From NCBI GenBank assembly GCA_023653245.1, contig JAMNXK010000066.1, positions 1 through 8,206 of the forward strand: a stretch of DNA of 8,206 bases. Reading direction: 5' to 3'. Positions 1 through 5,656 of the stretch are shown piece after piece. The position numbers and the translations under genes were made by a program. The stretch comes from Tagaea sp. (GTDB lineage Bacteria > Pseudomonadota > Alphaproteobacteria > CACIAM-22H2). Below the pieces are notes generated by a model. The model was not told the DNA's origin. It ran no database searches and was given only the letters and a program-made list of their open reading frames with translations. Positions within the stretch are counted from its first letter, which is position 1; each line of letters opens with the position of its first letter.

Positions 1-174
1 CACGGCGTGGACGGCGCAGATCACCCACAGCACGAAGCCGATGGTGAAGCCCAAGATCGTGATCGCGAACACGACCGAGGCGAGCCACAGGATCAAGTTC
101 AGGATTCCCTGGAACGGCTTGCCCGACAAGAACAACGCGAGCGGCGGCAAGATCAAGGCGACGAGATACATCAT
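1..174 (-). CDS. Pmp3/UPF0057-like small membrane protein (3' end beyond window)
   Basis: The 58 visible codons encode a very hydrophobic peptide beginning MMYLVALILPPLALFLSG. A LPP turn is followed by GKPFQ and then ILNLILWLAS, and the visible part ends in VLWVICAVHAV. Two or three membrane-spanning segments are likely (about residues 3-16, 23-40 and 41-57). The order of hydrophobic start, PP, short polar loop, NL-rich helix and a terminal HA resembles the Pmp3/YqaE (UPF0057) family of membrane proteins of roughly 50-60 residues. Most of the protein is therefore probably present, although no stop is seen before the window edge. A GGAG sits 7 bases before the first ATG, inside the end of pheT. 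A second ATG follows directly, so the start is uncertain by one codon. The gene starts three bases after the pheT stop, which suggests co-transcription and translational coupling. The family assignment is by pattern only; the function is unknown. Confidence 0.55.
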   Translation of the reverse strand, partial: MMYLVALILPPLALFLSGKPFQGILNLILWLASVVFAITILGFTIGFVLWVICAVHAV

Positions 175-177
175 GGC

Positions 178-2580
178 TCAGCTCCGCAAGATGGCGCCCG
201 TCGCTTTGGCGACGGCGGCGACGATTTTCTGGGCGACGGCGTCGATATCCTGATCCGTCAGCGTACGCTCGACCGGTTGCAGGCGCACGGCGATGGCGAC
301 CGATTTCTTGCCCTCGGGCACGCCCTTGCCCTGATAGACGTCGAACACCGACGCCGACTGGATCAGCGTTTTGTCGGCCGACTTGGCCGAGCGCAAAATC
401 GCATCGGCGGCCACGTTCGCATCCACGACGAAGGCGAAATCGCGCTCGACCGGCTGGAAGGACGAGAGCTTCAGGCCGGGGCGCTGGCGCCCGGTCTTGG
501 CCTTCGGCGCGGGGATCGCGTCGAGGAAGACCTCGCACGCGACCATCGGGCCTTCGATATCCAGCGCCTTCAGCGCGCGCGGATGAAGCTCGCCGAACCA
601 GGCGAGCACGGTCTTGGGGCCGAGCTTCAAGGCCCCCGAGCGGCCGGGATGGAACCACGCGGGCGCTTCGCGCGCGACCGCCACGTTCTCGACCGAGAGG
701 CCGAGCCCGCGCAGCAGATCGAGCGCGTCGGCCTTGGCGTCGAACGCGTCCACGGCGCGCGTTTCTTGGCCCCAATGCCGGGGCGACGCCGCCCCGCTGC
801 GCAAAACGCCGGCGACCAGGCGCTGATCGGTCTCGCCGATGCCCGCGAACACCGGCCCGACTTCGAACAACGCGCAATCCGCCAGCCCGCGCGCCGCGTT
901 GCGGCCCGCCGCACTCGCGAGGTTGGGCACGATCGACGGGCGCATGTAATCGAGATCGGCCGAGATCGGGTTGGCGAGTTCCAGCTCGGGCTTGAAGGCG
1001 GCGAACGCGGCGGCGTGATCCTTGCGCATGAAGGAGAAGGTCACGGCCTCGTTGAGGCCGAGCCCGGCCAGAATGCGCTTGGCGTCGCGCACGCGGCGCT
1101 GGGCGGGCGTCAACGCCAAAGGCGGCATGGCGCCGTCGCGCGGCAGCTTCACGGCCGGAATGGAATCGTAGCCTTCGATCCGGCAGATTTCCTCGACCAG
1201 ATCGGCTTCGCCGACCACGTCCGCGCGCCAGGACGGCGGCACGACTTCGAGATCGGCGCCCTTGGCGGCGGTCTTGAAGCCGAGGCTTTCCAGGATCGCC
1301 TTCTGGCGCGGCGCCGGCACGTCGATTCCGCCCAACGACGCCACGCGCGTCGAACGCAGCGTATAAGCGCGCGTGGTCTCGGGGATCGCGCCCGCCAGGA
1401 TCGGATCGGCGGCTTCGCCGCCGCACAATTCCAGGATCATCTTGCTGGCCGCGCGCATGCCCTCGACGACGAATTCGGGATCGAGGCCGCGCTCGAAGCG
1501 ATAGCGCGCGTCGGACAGGATCTGGTGATGCCGCCCGGTCATGGCGACGCGGATCGGATCGAACAGCGCCACTTCGAGGAAGACCTCGGTCGTGTCGAAG
1601 TCGCAGCCCGTCGACATCCCGCCGATCACGCCGGCAAGGGAAATGAAGCCGCTCGCGTCGCAGATCAGCGTCTCGCCGCCCGCCATCGTGTAGGCCTTCT
1701 TGTCGAGCGCTTCGAAGCTTTCGCCGCCGATCGCGGGCTTCAGATGCAGATCGCCCTTCAGCTTCTTGGCGTCGAAGACGTGCAAGGGGCGGTTCAGATC
1801 GAGGGTGAAGAAATTGGTGATGTCCACGAGCGCCGAGATCGGGCGCAAACCCACCGACGTCAAACGGTCCTGCAGCCATTTCGGCGACGGGCCGTTCTTC
1901 AGCCCGCGGAAATGCCGGCCCACGAAAGCCGGGCACGCCCCGCTCGCACCCAGCGCCGACAGATCGACGCGGATCGGCGAGGGATAGAGCGAGGCGGGAT
2001 TCGGCGCCGCGAACGGCTTGAGCGTACCCGCACCCGCGGCCGCGAGATCGCGCGCGATGCCGCGCACGCCCAGGCAGTCGGCGCGATTGGGCGTGATGGC
2101 GACGTCGAACAGCGGATCGTCGAGGCCCATCAGCTCGGCGAAGGGTTTGCCCACGGGCGCGTCGGCGGGCATGTCGATGATGCCGTCGTGATCCTCGCCC
2201 AGCCCCATCTCGCGCATCGACACGAGCATGCCGTTGGACGCTTGGCCGCGGATTTGGCCCGCCTTCAACAACAGCCCCGTGCCCGGCACCACGACGCCGG
2301 CGGGCGCGAACACGCCCTTCATGCCGGTGCGCGCGTTGGGAGCACCACACACGACTTGGATCTTTTCGCTCCCCGTATCGACCAGACAGACGCGCAACCG
2401 ATCCGCGTCGGGATGCGGCTTGGCTTCGACCACATAGGCGACCTTGAACGCGGCGAGCGCCTTGGCCGGATTGCTCAGGCTTTCGAGCTCGAGCCCGATC
2501 GCGGTCACTTTCTCGGCGAGCGCTTCGGCCGCGAGGTCGGTGTCGAGATGCGTTTTGAGCCAGGAGAGGGTGAACTTCAT
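178..2580 (-). CDS. pheT: Phenylalanine--tRNA ligase beta subunit
   Basis: This 800-residue protein is the beta chain of the cytoplasmic alpha2-beta2 phenylalanyl-tRNA synthetase, which charges tRNA-Phe; the family is usually about 790-800 residues. The N-terminus reads [16 protein letters not shown]. An EMAP-like tRNA-binding domain follows at about 40-150, with PHPDADRL at 55-62 and VVCGAPN at 77-83. Then come [10 protein letters not shown] (162-171), the B3/B4 editing region (about 210-385, with DITN at 253-256), and the B5 domain (about 400-475, with PPSWRADV and [13 protein letters not shown]). The degenerate synthetase-like core precedes a C-terminal FDX-ACB anticodon-binding domain (about 706-800, starting [13 protein letters not shown]). 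The ATG at 2580 is chosen because it gives the conserved N-terminus, overlaps the pheS stop as ATGA, and has GGAGG 9 bases upstream. The frame stays open further upstream but only inside pheS. No defect was seen. Confidence 0.97.
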   Translation of the reverse strand: MKFTLSWLKTHLDTDLAAEALAEKVTAIGLELESLSNPAKALAAFKVAYVVEAKPHPDADRLRVCLVDTGSEKIQVVCGAPNARTGMKGVFAPAGVVVPGTGLLLKAGQIRGQASNGMLVSMREMGLGEDHDGIIDMPADAPVGKPFAELMGLDDPLFDVAITPNRADCLGVRGIARDLAAAGAGTLKPFAAPNPASLYPSPIRVDLSALGASGACPAFVGRHFRGLKNGPSPKWLQDRLTSVGLRPISALVDITNFFTLDLNRPLHVFDAKKLKGDLHLKPAIGGESFEALDKKAYTMAGGETLICDASGFISLAGVIGGMSTGCDFDTTEVFLEVALFDPIRVAMTGRHHQILSDARYRFERGLDPEFVVEGMRAASKMILELCGGEAADPILAGAIPETTRAYTLRSTRVASLGGIDVPAPRQKAILESLGFKTAAKGADLEVVPPSWRADVVGEADLVEEICRIEGYDSIPAVKLPRDGAMPPLALTPAQRRVRDAKRILAGLGLNEAVTFSFMRKDHAAAFAAFKPELELANPISADLDYMRPSIVPNLASAAGRNAARGLADCALFEVGPVFAGIGETDQRLVAGVLRSGAASPRHWGQETRAVDAFDAKADALDLLRGLGLSVENVAVAREAPAWFHPGRSGALKLGPKTVLAWFGELHPRALKALDIEGPMVACEVFLDAIPAPKAKTGRQRPGLKLSSFQPVERDFAFVVDANVAADAILRSAKSADKTLIQSASVFDVYQGKGVPEGKKSVAIAVRLQPVERTLTDQDIDAVAQKIVAAVAKATGAILRS

Positions 2581-3653
2581 CGTGCGAGTCCTCCGGCCAG
2601 CGTCGGCACGTCGGCGGGCGCGAAGCCGTAATGGCGCAGCCAGCGCATATCCGCTTCGTAGAAAGTGCGCAGATCGGGGATGCCGTATTTGAGCATCGCC
2701 ACGCGCTCGATCCCCATGCCGAAGGCGAAGCCTTGGTATTCGGCCGGATCGATGCCGCACATGGCGAGCACCTTCGGGTTCACCATGCCGCAGCCCAGGA
2801 TTTCGAGCCAATCGTCGCCCACGCCGAGCTTCAGCTCGCCGCCGCCGCGCGTGCAGGCGATGTCCATCTCCGCCGACGGCTCGGTGAACGGGAAATAGCT
2901 CGGGCGGAAGCGATAACGCAGATCGGGAATCTCGAAATAGGCGCGCACGAACTCGACCAGGCAGCCCTTCAGATGGCCCATATGGGTGGTCTTGTCGACG
3001 ATCAGGCCCTCGATCTGATGGAAATTGGGCGAGTGCGTGGCGTCGGAATCCGACCGATAGGTGCGCCCGGGCGCGACGATCCGGATCGGCGGCTTCTGGC
3101 CCAGCATCGTGCGCACCTGCACGGGGCTGGTATGCGTGCGCAAGACCACGTGCGATTCGCCGGGCTTGCCGGCGAGGTAGAACGTGTCGTGCGCCTGGCG
3201 CGCGGGATGCTCGGGCGGGATGTTCAGGCGCGTGAAATTGTAGTCGTCGCTTTCGATGTCCGGCCCTTCGGCGACGGCGAAGCCCATTTCGCCGAAGATC
3301 GCCACGAGTTCGTCGATCGTCTGGCTGATCGGATGGATGCGGCCATCCTCGCGCGGGCGCGGGGGCAGCGTCACGTCGACGGTTTCCAGCGCCAGGCGCG
3401 CGTCGAGCGCGTGCGCGTCGAGCGCGGCCTTGCGCGCGTCGAGCTTCGCGGCGAGCGAATCCTTGACCACGTTAAGCGCCGCCCCGCGCGCCTTGCGCTC
3501 GTCGGGCGGCAGGGCGCCGAGCGCTTTCATCAGCTCGGTCACGCGGCCCTTCTTGCCGAGCGCTTCGACGCGCACGGCGTCGAGCGCTTCGGGCGAGGCC
3601 GCCTCGGCGATCTTGGCGGCGATTTCGGATTCGAGAGTGGCGAGATCGGTCAT
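2577..3653 (-). CDS. pheS: Phenylalanine--tRNA ligase alpha subunit
   Basis: This 358-residue catalytic alpha chain of phenylalanyl-tRNA synthetase activates phenylalanine and transfers it to tRNA-Phe together with PheT. Residues 1-90 form the charged helical N-terminal arm expected to be a coiled coil that contacts tRNA. The class II core follows: [17 protein letters not shown] (124-140), [10 protein letters not shown] (174-183), motif 2 [18 protein letters not shown] (196-213), the phenylalanine-pocket [10 protein letters not shown] (256-265), and motif 3 [14 protein letters not shown] (308-321). Length and motifs are normal for the bacterial family. The stop overlaps the pheT start by four bases, so the subunits are probably translationally coupled. 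The region just before the ATG (GCGTGACCCC) has no evident Shine-Dalgarno, and the U-run of a terminator-like hairpin ends only 13 bases upstream, so expression probably depends on read-through or on an unusual start. Confidence 0.97.
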   Translation of the reverse strand: MTDLATLESEIAAKIAEAASPEALDAVRVEALGKKGRVTELMKALGALPPDERKARGAALNVVKDSLAAKLDARKAALDAHALDARLALETVDVTLPPRPREDGRIHPISQTIDELVAIFGEMGFAVAEGPDIESDDYNFTRLNIPPEHPARQAHDTFYLAGKPGESHVVLRTHTSPVQVRTMLGQKPPIRIVAPGRTYRSDSDATHSPNFHQIEGLIVDKTTHMGHLKGCLVEFVRAYFEIPDLRYRFRPSYFPFTEPSAEMDIACTRGGGELKLGVGDDWLEILGCGMVNPKVLAMCGIDPAEYQGFAFGMGIERVAMLKYGIPDLRTFYEADMRWLRHYGFAPADVPTLAGGLAR

Positions 3654-3666
3654 GGGGTCACGCGCG

Positions 3667-3705
3667 AAAAAAAGGGGGCCCAGCCTCGGGAAAGGCCAGA
3701 CCCCC
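3667..3705 (-). terminator. Intrinsic terminator or attenuator between rplT and pheS
   Basis: Read on the minus strand, GGGGGTC and then TGGCCTT (3705-3692) pair with GAGGCTG and then GGCCCCC (3687-3674). The stem is about 14 bp with a few G-U pairs and a 4-base TCCC loop, and seven T follow at once (3673-3667). This is a textbook intrinsic terminator. It lies 29 bases after the rplT stop and 13 bases before the pheS ATG. There is no room for an ordinary promoter between it and pheS, so rpmI-rplT transcripts must partly read through it, or it must be controlled as an attenuator. The E. coli pheST operon is also attenuated at this place, but no equivalent Phe-rich leader ORF with a normal start codon is visible here. 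Confidence 0.85.
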
Positions 3706-3734
3706 TCTCGGGTCGATGAAACGCTTCGTTGCGC

Positions 3735-4088
3735 TTAGAGGGCGGCCTTGGCCTTGTCGACCAGCGCCCCGAAGCCCTGCGGATCGGTCATCGCGATATT
3801 GGCCAGGACCTTGCGATCGATCTCGATCTGCGCCTTCTTCAGGCCCGAGACGAGCGTCGAGTAGGTCAGGCCGTGCTCGCGCGCGCCGGCGTTGATGCGC
3901 TGGATCCACAAGGCGCGGAACTCGCGCTTCTTGTTGCGCCGGTCGCGATAGGCGTATTGCAGCGCCTTCTCCAGGCGCTCGAGCGCCGGGCGGAAGGTGG
4001 TGGAGCTGCGGCCGACATAGCCTTTGGCGGCCTTGATGACTTTCTTGTGGCGGGCACGCTGGGTGACGCCGCGCTTGACGCGAGCCAT
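3735..4088 (-). CDS. rplT: 50S ribosomal protein L20
   Basis: This 117-residue, strongly basic protein is the length expected for L20, an early 23S rRNA-binding assembly protein of the large subunit. It starts [17 protein letters not shown], followed by AKGYVGRSS and the conserved block [20 protein letters not shown] (47-66). The C-terminal half has [21 protein letters not shown] (73-93, the globular RNA-binding domain), and it ends DKAKAAL. GAGGAG lies 7 bases before the ATG. The gene starts 22 bases after the rpmI stop, so the two form one operon. In other bacteria L20 represses this operon by binding its mRNA. The last codons also provide a sequence that could pair with the arm of the downstream terminator hairpin. 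Confidence 0.98.
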   Translation of the reverse strand: MARVKRGVTQRARHKKVIKAAKGYVGRSSTTFRPALERLEKALQYAYRDRRNKKREFRALWIQRINAGAREHGLTYSTLVSGLKKAQIEIDRKVLANIAMTDPQGFGALVDKAKAAL

Positions 4089-4110
4089 GGGAGCTCTCCT
4101 CTATCCGGGA

Positions 4111-4311
4111 TCAGGCGTAAGGCAGGAAGTAGCGCTTCACGCGCACTTCTTCGCCGTGGGTCAACGCGACCGTGCCGCGCGAGGTCCGCTTCATCTTCTG
4201 GGGGCGCTTGCGCAGGTTGTGGCGTTTGTTGGCGACCGGGGCGAGCACCTTGCCGCTCGACGTCACTTTGAACCGCTTCTTGGCGGCCGACTTCGTCTTC
4301 ATCTTGGGCAT
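4111..4311 (-). CDS. rpmI: 50S ribosomal protein L35
   Basis: This 66-residue basic protein has the usual L35 length and pattern. It begins [20 protein letters not shown], has the core [15 protein letters not shown] (28-42), and ends with [10 protein letters not shown]35 is a small component of the 50S subunit. A good Shine-Dalgarno, AAGGAG, sits 6 bases before the ATG. The gene is first in the rpmI-rplT operon, with its own sigma-70-type promoter and a leader of about 80 bases. Confidence 0.97.
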   Translation of the reverse strand: MPKMKTKSAAKKRFKVTSSGKVLAPVANKRHNLRKRPQKMKRTSRGTVALTHGEEVRVKRYFLPYA

Positions 4312-4331
4312 TTTTGACTCCTTTTAACGAT

Positions 4332-4378
4332 GCGGTTGGGCATGCCCGGGCGACGATCCGACAGGATCTCGCCACCGC
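4332..4378 (-). promoter_or_regulatory. Foldable leader of rpmI-rplT, possible ribosomal-protein control element
   Basis: On the minus-strand RNA, GCGGT (4378-4374) can pair with ACCGC (4336-4332). This encloses a hairpin, GGCGA+GATCC with loop TGTC and then GGATC+TCGCC with one bulged G (4373-4349), and a small GGG-CATG-CCC hairpin (4347-4338). The result is a compact three-way-junction-like fold ending about 20 bases before the rpmI start codon. In several bacteria L20 controls rpmI-rplT through a leader structure, which makes that role plausible here. The pairings were found by eye; the protein partner is inferred. Confidence 0.45.
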
Positions 4379-4401
4379 CATGGCCGCAATGGAAGCGGGG
4401 G

Positions 4402-4430
4402 GTTATACAGGGCGGACCAAGCCCTGGCAA
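4402..4430 (-). promoter_or_regulatory. Sigma-70 promoter of rpmI-rplT
   Basis: On the minus strand a -35 box TTGCCA (4430-4425) is followed by exactly 17 bases and a -10 box TATAAC (4407-4402). Transcription would start near 4395, giving a leader of roughly 80 bases before the rpmI ATG. Both boxes differ only slightly from consensus and the spacing is ideal. A GC-rich palindrome lies just upstream. Confidence 0.7.
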
Positions 4431-4439
4431 GCGCGCGCG

Positions 4440-4451
4440 AATCGCGCGATT
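4440..4451. repeat. 12-base perfect palindrome AATCGCGCGATT between divergent genes
   Basis: AATCGCGCGATT is its own reverse complement and sits ten bases upstream of the rpmI -35 box, in the gap shared with the plus-strand cold-shock gene. It overlaps a broader CGCGCG-AAT-CGCGCG inverted repeat (4434-4448). It could be an operator for either gene, or only the result of a GC-rich background. No regulator is identified. Confidence 0.35.
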
Positions 4452-4454
4452 TCA

Positions 4455-4483
4455 ATGACTTGACGGAATTCGCTTGCGACAAT
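4455..4483 (+). promoter_or_regulatory. Weak candidate promoter of the cold-shock gene
   Basis: ATGACT (4455-4460) and GACAAT (4478-4483) are 17 bases apart, each matching four of six consensus positions. A start near 4490 would give an untranslated leader of about 180 bases, in keeping with the long leaders of many cold-shock mRNAs. A nearby TTGACG (4460-4465) has no fitting -10 box. This is the best of several weak options. Confidence 0.22.
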
Positions 4484-4671
4484 CGGGGCGTCGTGGTTTT
4501 TTGCGCTCACGATCTCGAGATTATGGCCTGCCCTAGCGAGCAGGTGGCGCGGCCCCCTTCACCGGGGTCCCCGTCCCTACCCTACCAGAGCTTCCCCAGA
4601 TTTCCGGTCGTTGGCGCGCTAGCTATGGGCGAAGTGTCCAATGCGCGCGCCCTATGCTGATGGAGGCCGGA
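4484..4671 (+). other. Non-coding leader region of the cold-shock gene
   Basis: No convincing gene lies in this stretch upstream of the cold-shock ORF. It holds a palindrome ATCTCGAGAT (4512-4521), a hairpin CCTGC/GCAGG with an 8-base loop (4527-4544), and GGCCCCC pairing with GGGGTCC across a 6-base loop with one mismatch (4551-4570). The GGGG of the last hairpin can also pair with the CCCC just after it, so alternative folds are possible. GGAGG at 4662-4666 is the ribosome binding site. A temperature-responsive leader is possible but not shown. Confidence 0.4.
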
Positions 4672-4875
4672 ATGGCTACAGGCAAAGTGAAGTGGTTCAA
4701 CGCGACGAAGGGCTATGGCTTCATCGCCCCGAACGAAGGCGGCAAGGACGTGTTCGTGCACATCACCGCGGTCGAGAAGGCGGGCCTGCGCGGCCTGCAA
4801 GAAGGCCAGGCGGTGAGCTACGACATCCTCACCGAGCGCGGCAAGACGGCGGCGGGCAACCTCAAGGTCGTCTGA
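4672..4875 (+). CDS. Cold-shock domain protein (CspA family)
   Basis: This 67-residue protein consists of a single cold-shock domain, the normal size for the family. It begins MATGKVKWFNATKGYGFIAP; the RNP1-type motif KGYGFI is at 13-18 and the RNP2-type DVFVH at 26-30. Such proteins bind single-stranded RNA and DNA and melt mRNA structure. The ATG at 4672 is chosen over an in-frame ATG at 4654 because GGAGG lies 5 bases before it and it gives the conserved N-terminus. It is the only complete plus-strand gene in the window and lies between rpmI (divergent) and infC (convergent). Its own hairpin terminator follows. Which Csp paralogue it is cannot be said. Whether it is cold-induced is not known from sequence. 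Confidence 0.95.
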   Translation: MATGKVKWFNATKGYGFIAPNEGGKDVFVHITAVEKAGLRGLQEGQAVSYDILTERGKTAAGNLKVV

Positions 4876-4883
4876 GCTTCGTC

Positions 4884-4901
4884 TTTCGCCAGCTGGCGAA
4901 A
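4884..4901. repeat. 18-base perfect palindrome after the cold-shock gene
   Basis: TTTCGCCAGCTGGCGAAA is perfectly self-complementary and begins 8 bases after the stop codon, directly before the terminator hairpin. As RNA it would form a 7-bp stem with loop AGCT. It may protect the 3' end of the mRNA, assist termination, or be a protein-binding site. Confidence 0.6.
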
Positions 4902-4904
4902 CGG

Positions 4905-4937
4905 AACGGGGTCCCTCGCGGGACCCCGTTTTCGTTT
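4905..4937 (+). terminator. Intrinsic terminator of the cold-shock gene, possibly bidirectional
   Basis: AACGGGGTCCC (4905-4915) pairs perfectly with GGGACCCCGTT (4920-4930) across the loop TCGC, an 11-bp stem. On the plus strand it is followed by a T-rich tail, TTCGTTT. Read from the other strand the same stem is followed by CCGTTTCG, so it might also stop transcripts arriving from infC, which has no better terminator of its own. A small stem GACGGA/TCCGTC (4994-5012) overlaps the infC stop but lacks a T-run. Confidence 0.8.
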
Positions 4938-5010
4938 GGGCGTCGGCAACCTGCAACAGACCCCCGGGTCGGGGCTTCGCGCCGCCCGAGGTTGACGGAC
5001 TAAAGCTCCG

Positions 5011-5547
5011 TCACTTCGGCGCCACGACCATGGTCATCTGGCGGCCTTCCATGCGCGGATGGGCTTCGACCTTGGCCAGTTCGCCCAGATCGGCCTTCAG
5101 GCGCTCGAGCAGCTTGTAGCCGAGCTCCTGGTGCACCATCTCGCGGCCGCGGAAGCGCAAGGTGACCTTGACCTTGTCGCCTTCCTCGAGGAAGCGGACC
5201 ATCGCGCGCTTCTTGACGTCGTAGTCGTGGTCGTCGATGCCCGGGCGCATCTTGATCTCTTTGATCTCGATGACCTTCTGCTTCTTGCGCGCTTCGTTGG
5301 CTTTTTTCTGCTGCTCGTATTTGAACTTGCCGAAATCGAGCAGCTTGCACACCGGCGGTTCGGCGTTCGGACTCACCTCGACCACGTCCAGACCGGAATC
5401 CCAACCCGCTTGCAGCGCGTCGAAAATATTGACTACGCCGAGCATCTCGCCCTCGCCGCCGATCAGACGGATGTCGGCCGAAGTGATCTCGTCGTTGACG
5501 CGCGGGCCCTCTTTGGCAGGCGGGGCATCCTGAGCGGGACGTGCGAT
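5011..5547 (-). CDS. infC: Translation initiation factor IF-3 (probable ATC start)
   Basis: IF-3 binds the 30S subunit, prevents premature 50S joining and checks start-codon selection. The 178-residue form contains EGPRVNDEI (13-21), an N-terminal domain to about residue 80 ([21 protein letters not shown], 58-78), a lysine-rich linker helix (75-95), and a C-terminal domain with [18 protein letters not shown] (95-112). It ends [16 protein letters not shown]. The family is usually 170-180 residues. ATC at 5547-5545 is chosen as the start: GAGG lies 6 bases upstream, the length fits, and infC commonly uses rare AUU/AUC-type starts for self-regulation by IF-3. The alternative is a GTG at 5607, which would add 20 residues; no ribosome binding site is seen for it. 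The gene has its own promoter and is separated from rpmI by the convergent cold-shock gene. Confidence 0.95.
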   Translation of the reverse strand: MARPAQDAPPAKEGPRVNDEITSADIRLIGGEGEMLGVVNIFDALQAGWDSGLDVVEVSPNAEPPVCKLLDFGKFKYEQQKKANEARKKQKVIEIKEIKMRPGIDDHDYDVKKRAMVRFLEEGDKVKVTLRFRGREMVHQELGYKLLERLKADLGELAKVEAHPRMEGRQMTMVVAPK

Positions 5548-5557
5548 GGGTATCCTC
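5545..5557 (-). promoter_or_regulatory. infC: infC ribosome binding site and rare ATC start codon
   Basis: The minus strand reads GAGG-ATACCC-ATC. The Shine-Dalgarno is correctly spaced from ATC but not from any ATG, GTG or TTG. Translation from ATC gives (M)[20 protein letters not shown], a normal IF-3 N-terminus. The ATA that directly follows GAGG is too close to serve as the start. Confidence 0.7.
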
Positions 5558-5628
5558 GTTGGTGAGGTGGCGGCGACGGCATTCTCGAAACGGGCCGCGC
5601 CGGACACCGGGTTACGGAAAACCGGGGG

Positions 5629-5656
5629 AATTTACGGGGTCGGGCGGCCCTGTCAA
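5629..5656 (-). promoter_or_regulatory. Sigma-70 promoter of infC
   Basis: A perfect -35 box TTGACA (5656-5651) is followed by a 16-base spacer and TAAATT (5634-5629, four of six matches). Transcription would start near 5622, leaving a leader of about 75 bases before the infC ATC. The TGA inside the -35 box is also the stop codon of the preceding glycosyltransferase, so infC has its own promoter right at the end of that gene. Confidence 0.65.

Noticed and set aside
7..2631. Very long open frame (874 codons) on the plus strand opposite pheT
   Set aside because: It is the antisense shadow of pheT in GC-rich DNA. The predicted peptide is rich in Arg, Gly, His and Asp without any family motif, while the minus strand carries a full PheT.
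2631..3719. Long plus-strand open frame opposite pheS
   Set aside because: Same kind of antisense shadow; the pheS frame shows all class II synthetase motifs.
3658..3909. Minus-strand frame ending [11 protein letters not shown] just before pheS as a Phe-rich leader peptide
   Set aside because: It contains several Phe codons within the hairpin, but its only ATG lies deep in rplT in another frame, and no ATG, GTG or TTG with a ribosome binding site occurs near the hairpin.
4460..4488. TTGACG as the -35 box of the cold-shock promoter
   Set aside because: The positions 16-18 bases downstream read TCGGGG or similar, which is not a -10 box.
4460..4660. Plus-strand open frame of 66 codons before the cold-shock gene
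   Set aside because: No Shine-Dalgarno and no recognisable family; the region is better explained as promoter and leader.
4582..4956. Minus-strand open frame across the cold-shock gene
   Set aside because: It overlaps the cold-shock domain gene antisense, has no recognisable domain and no convincing ribosome binding site.
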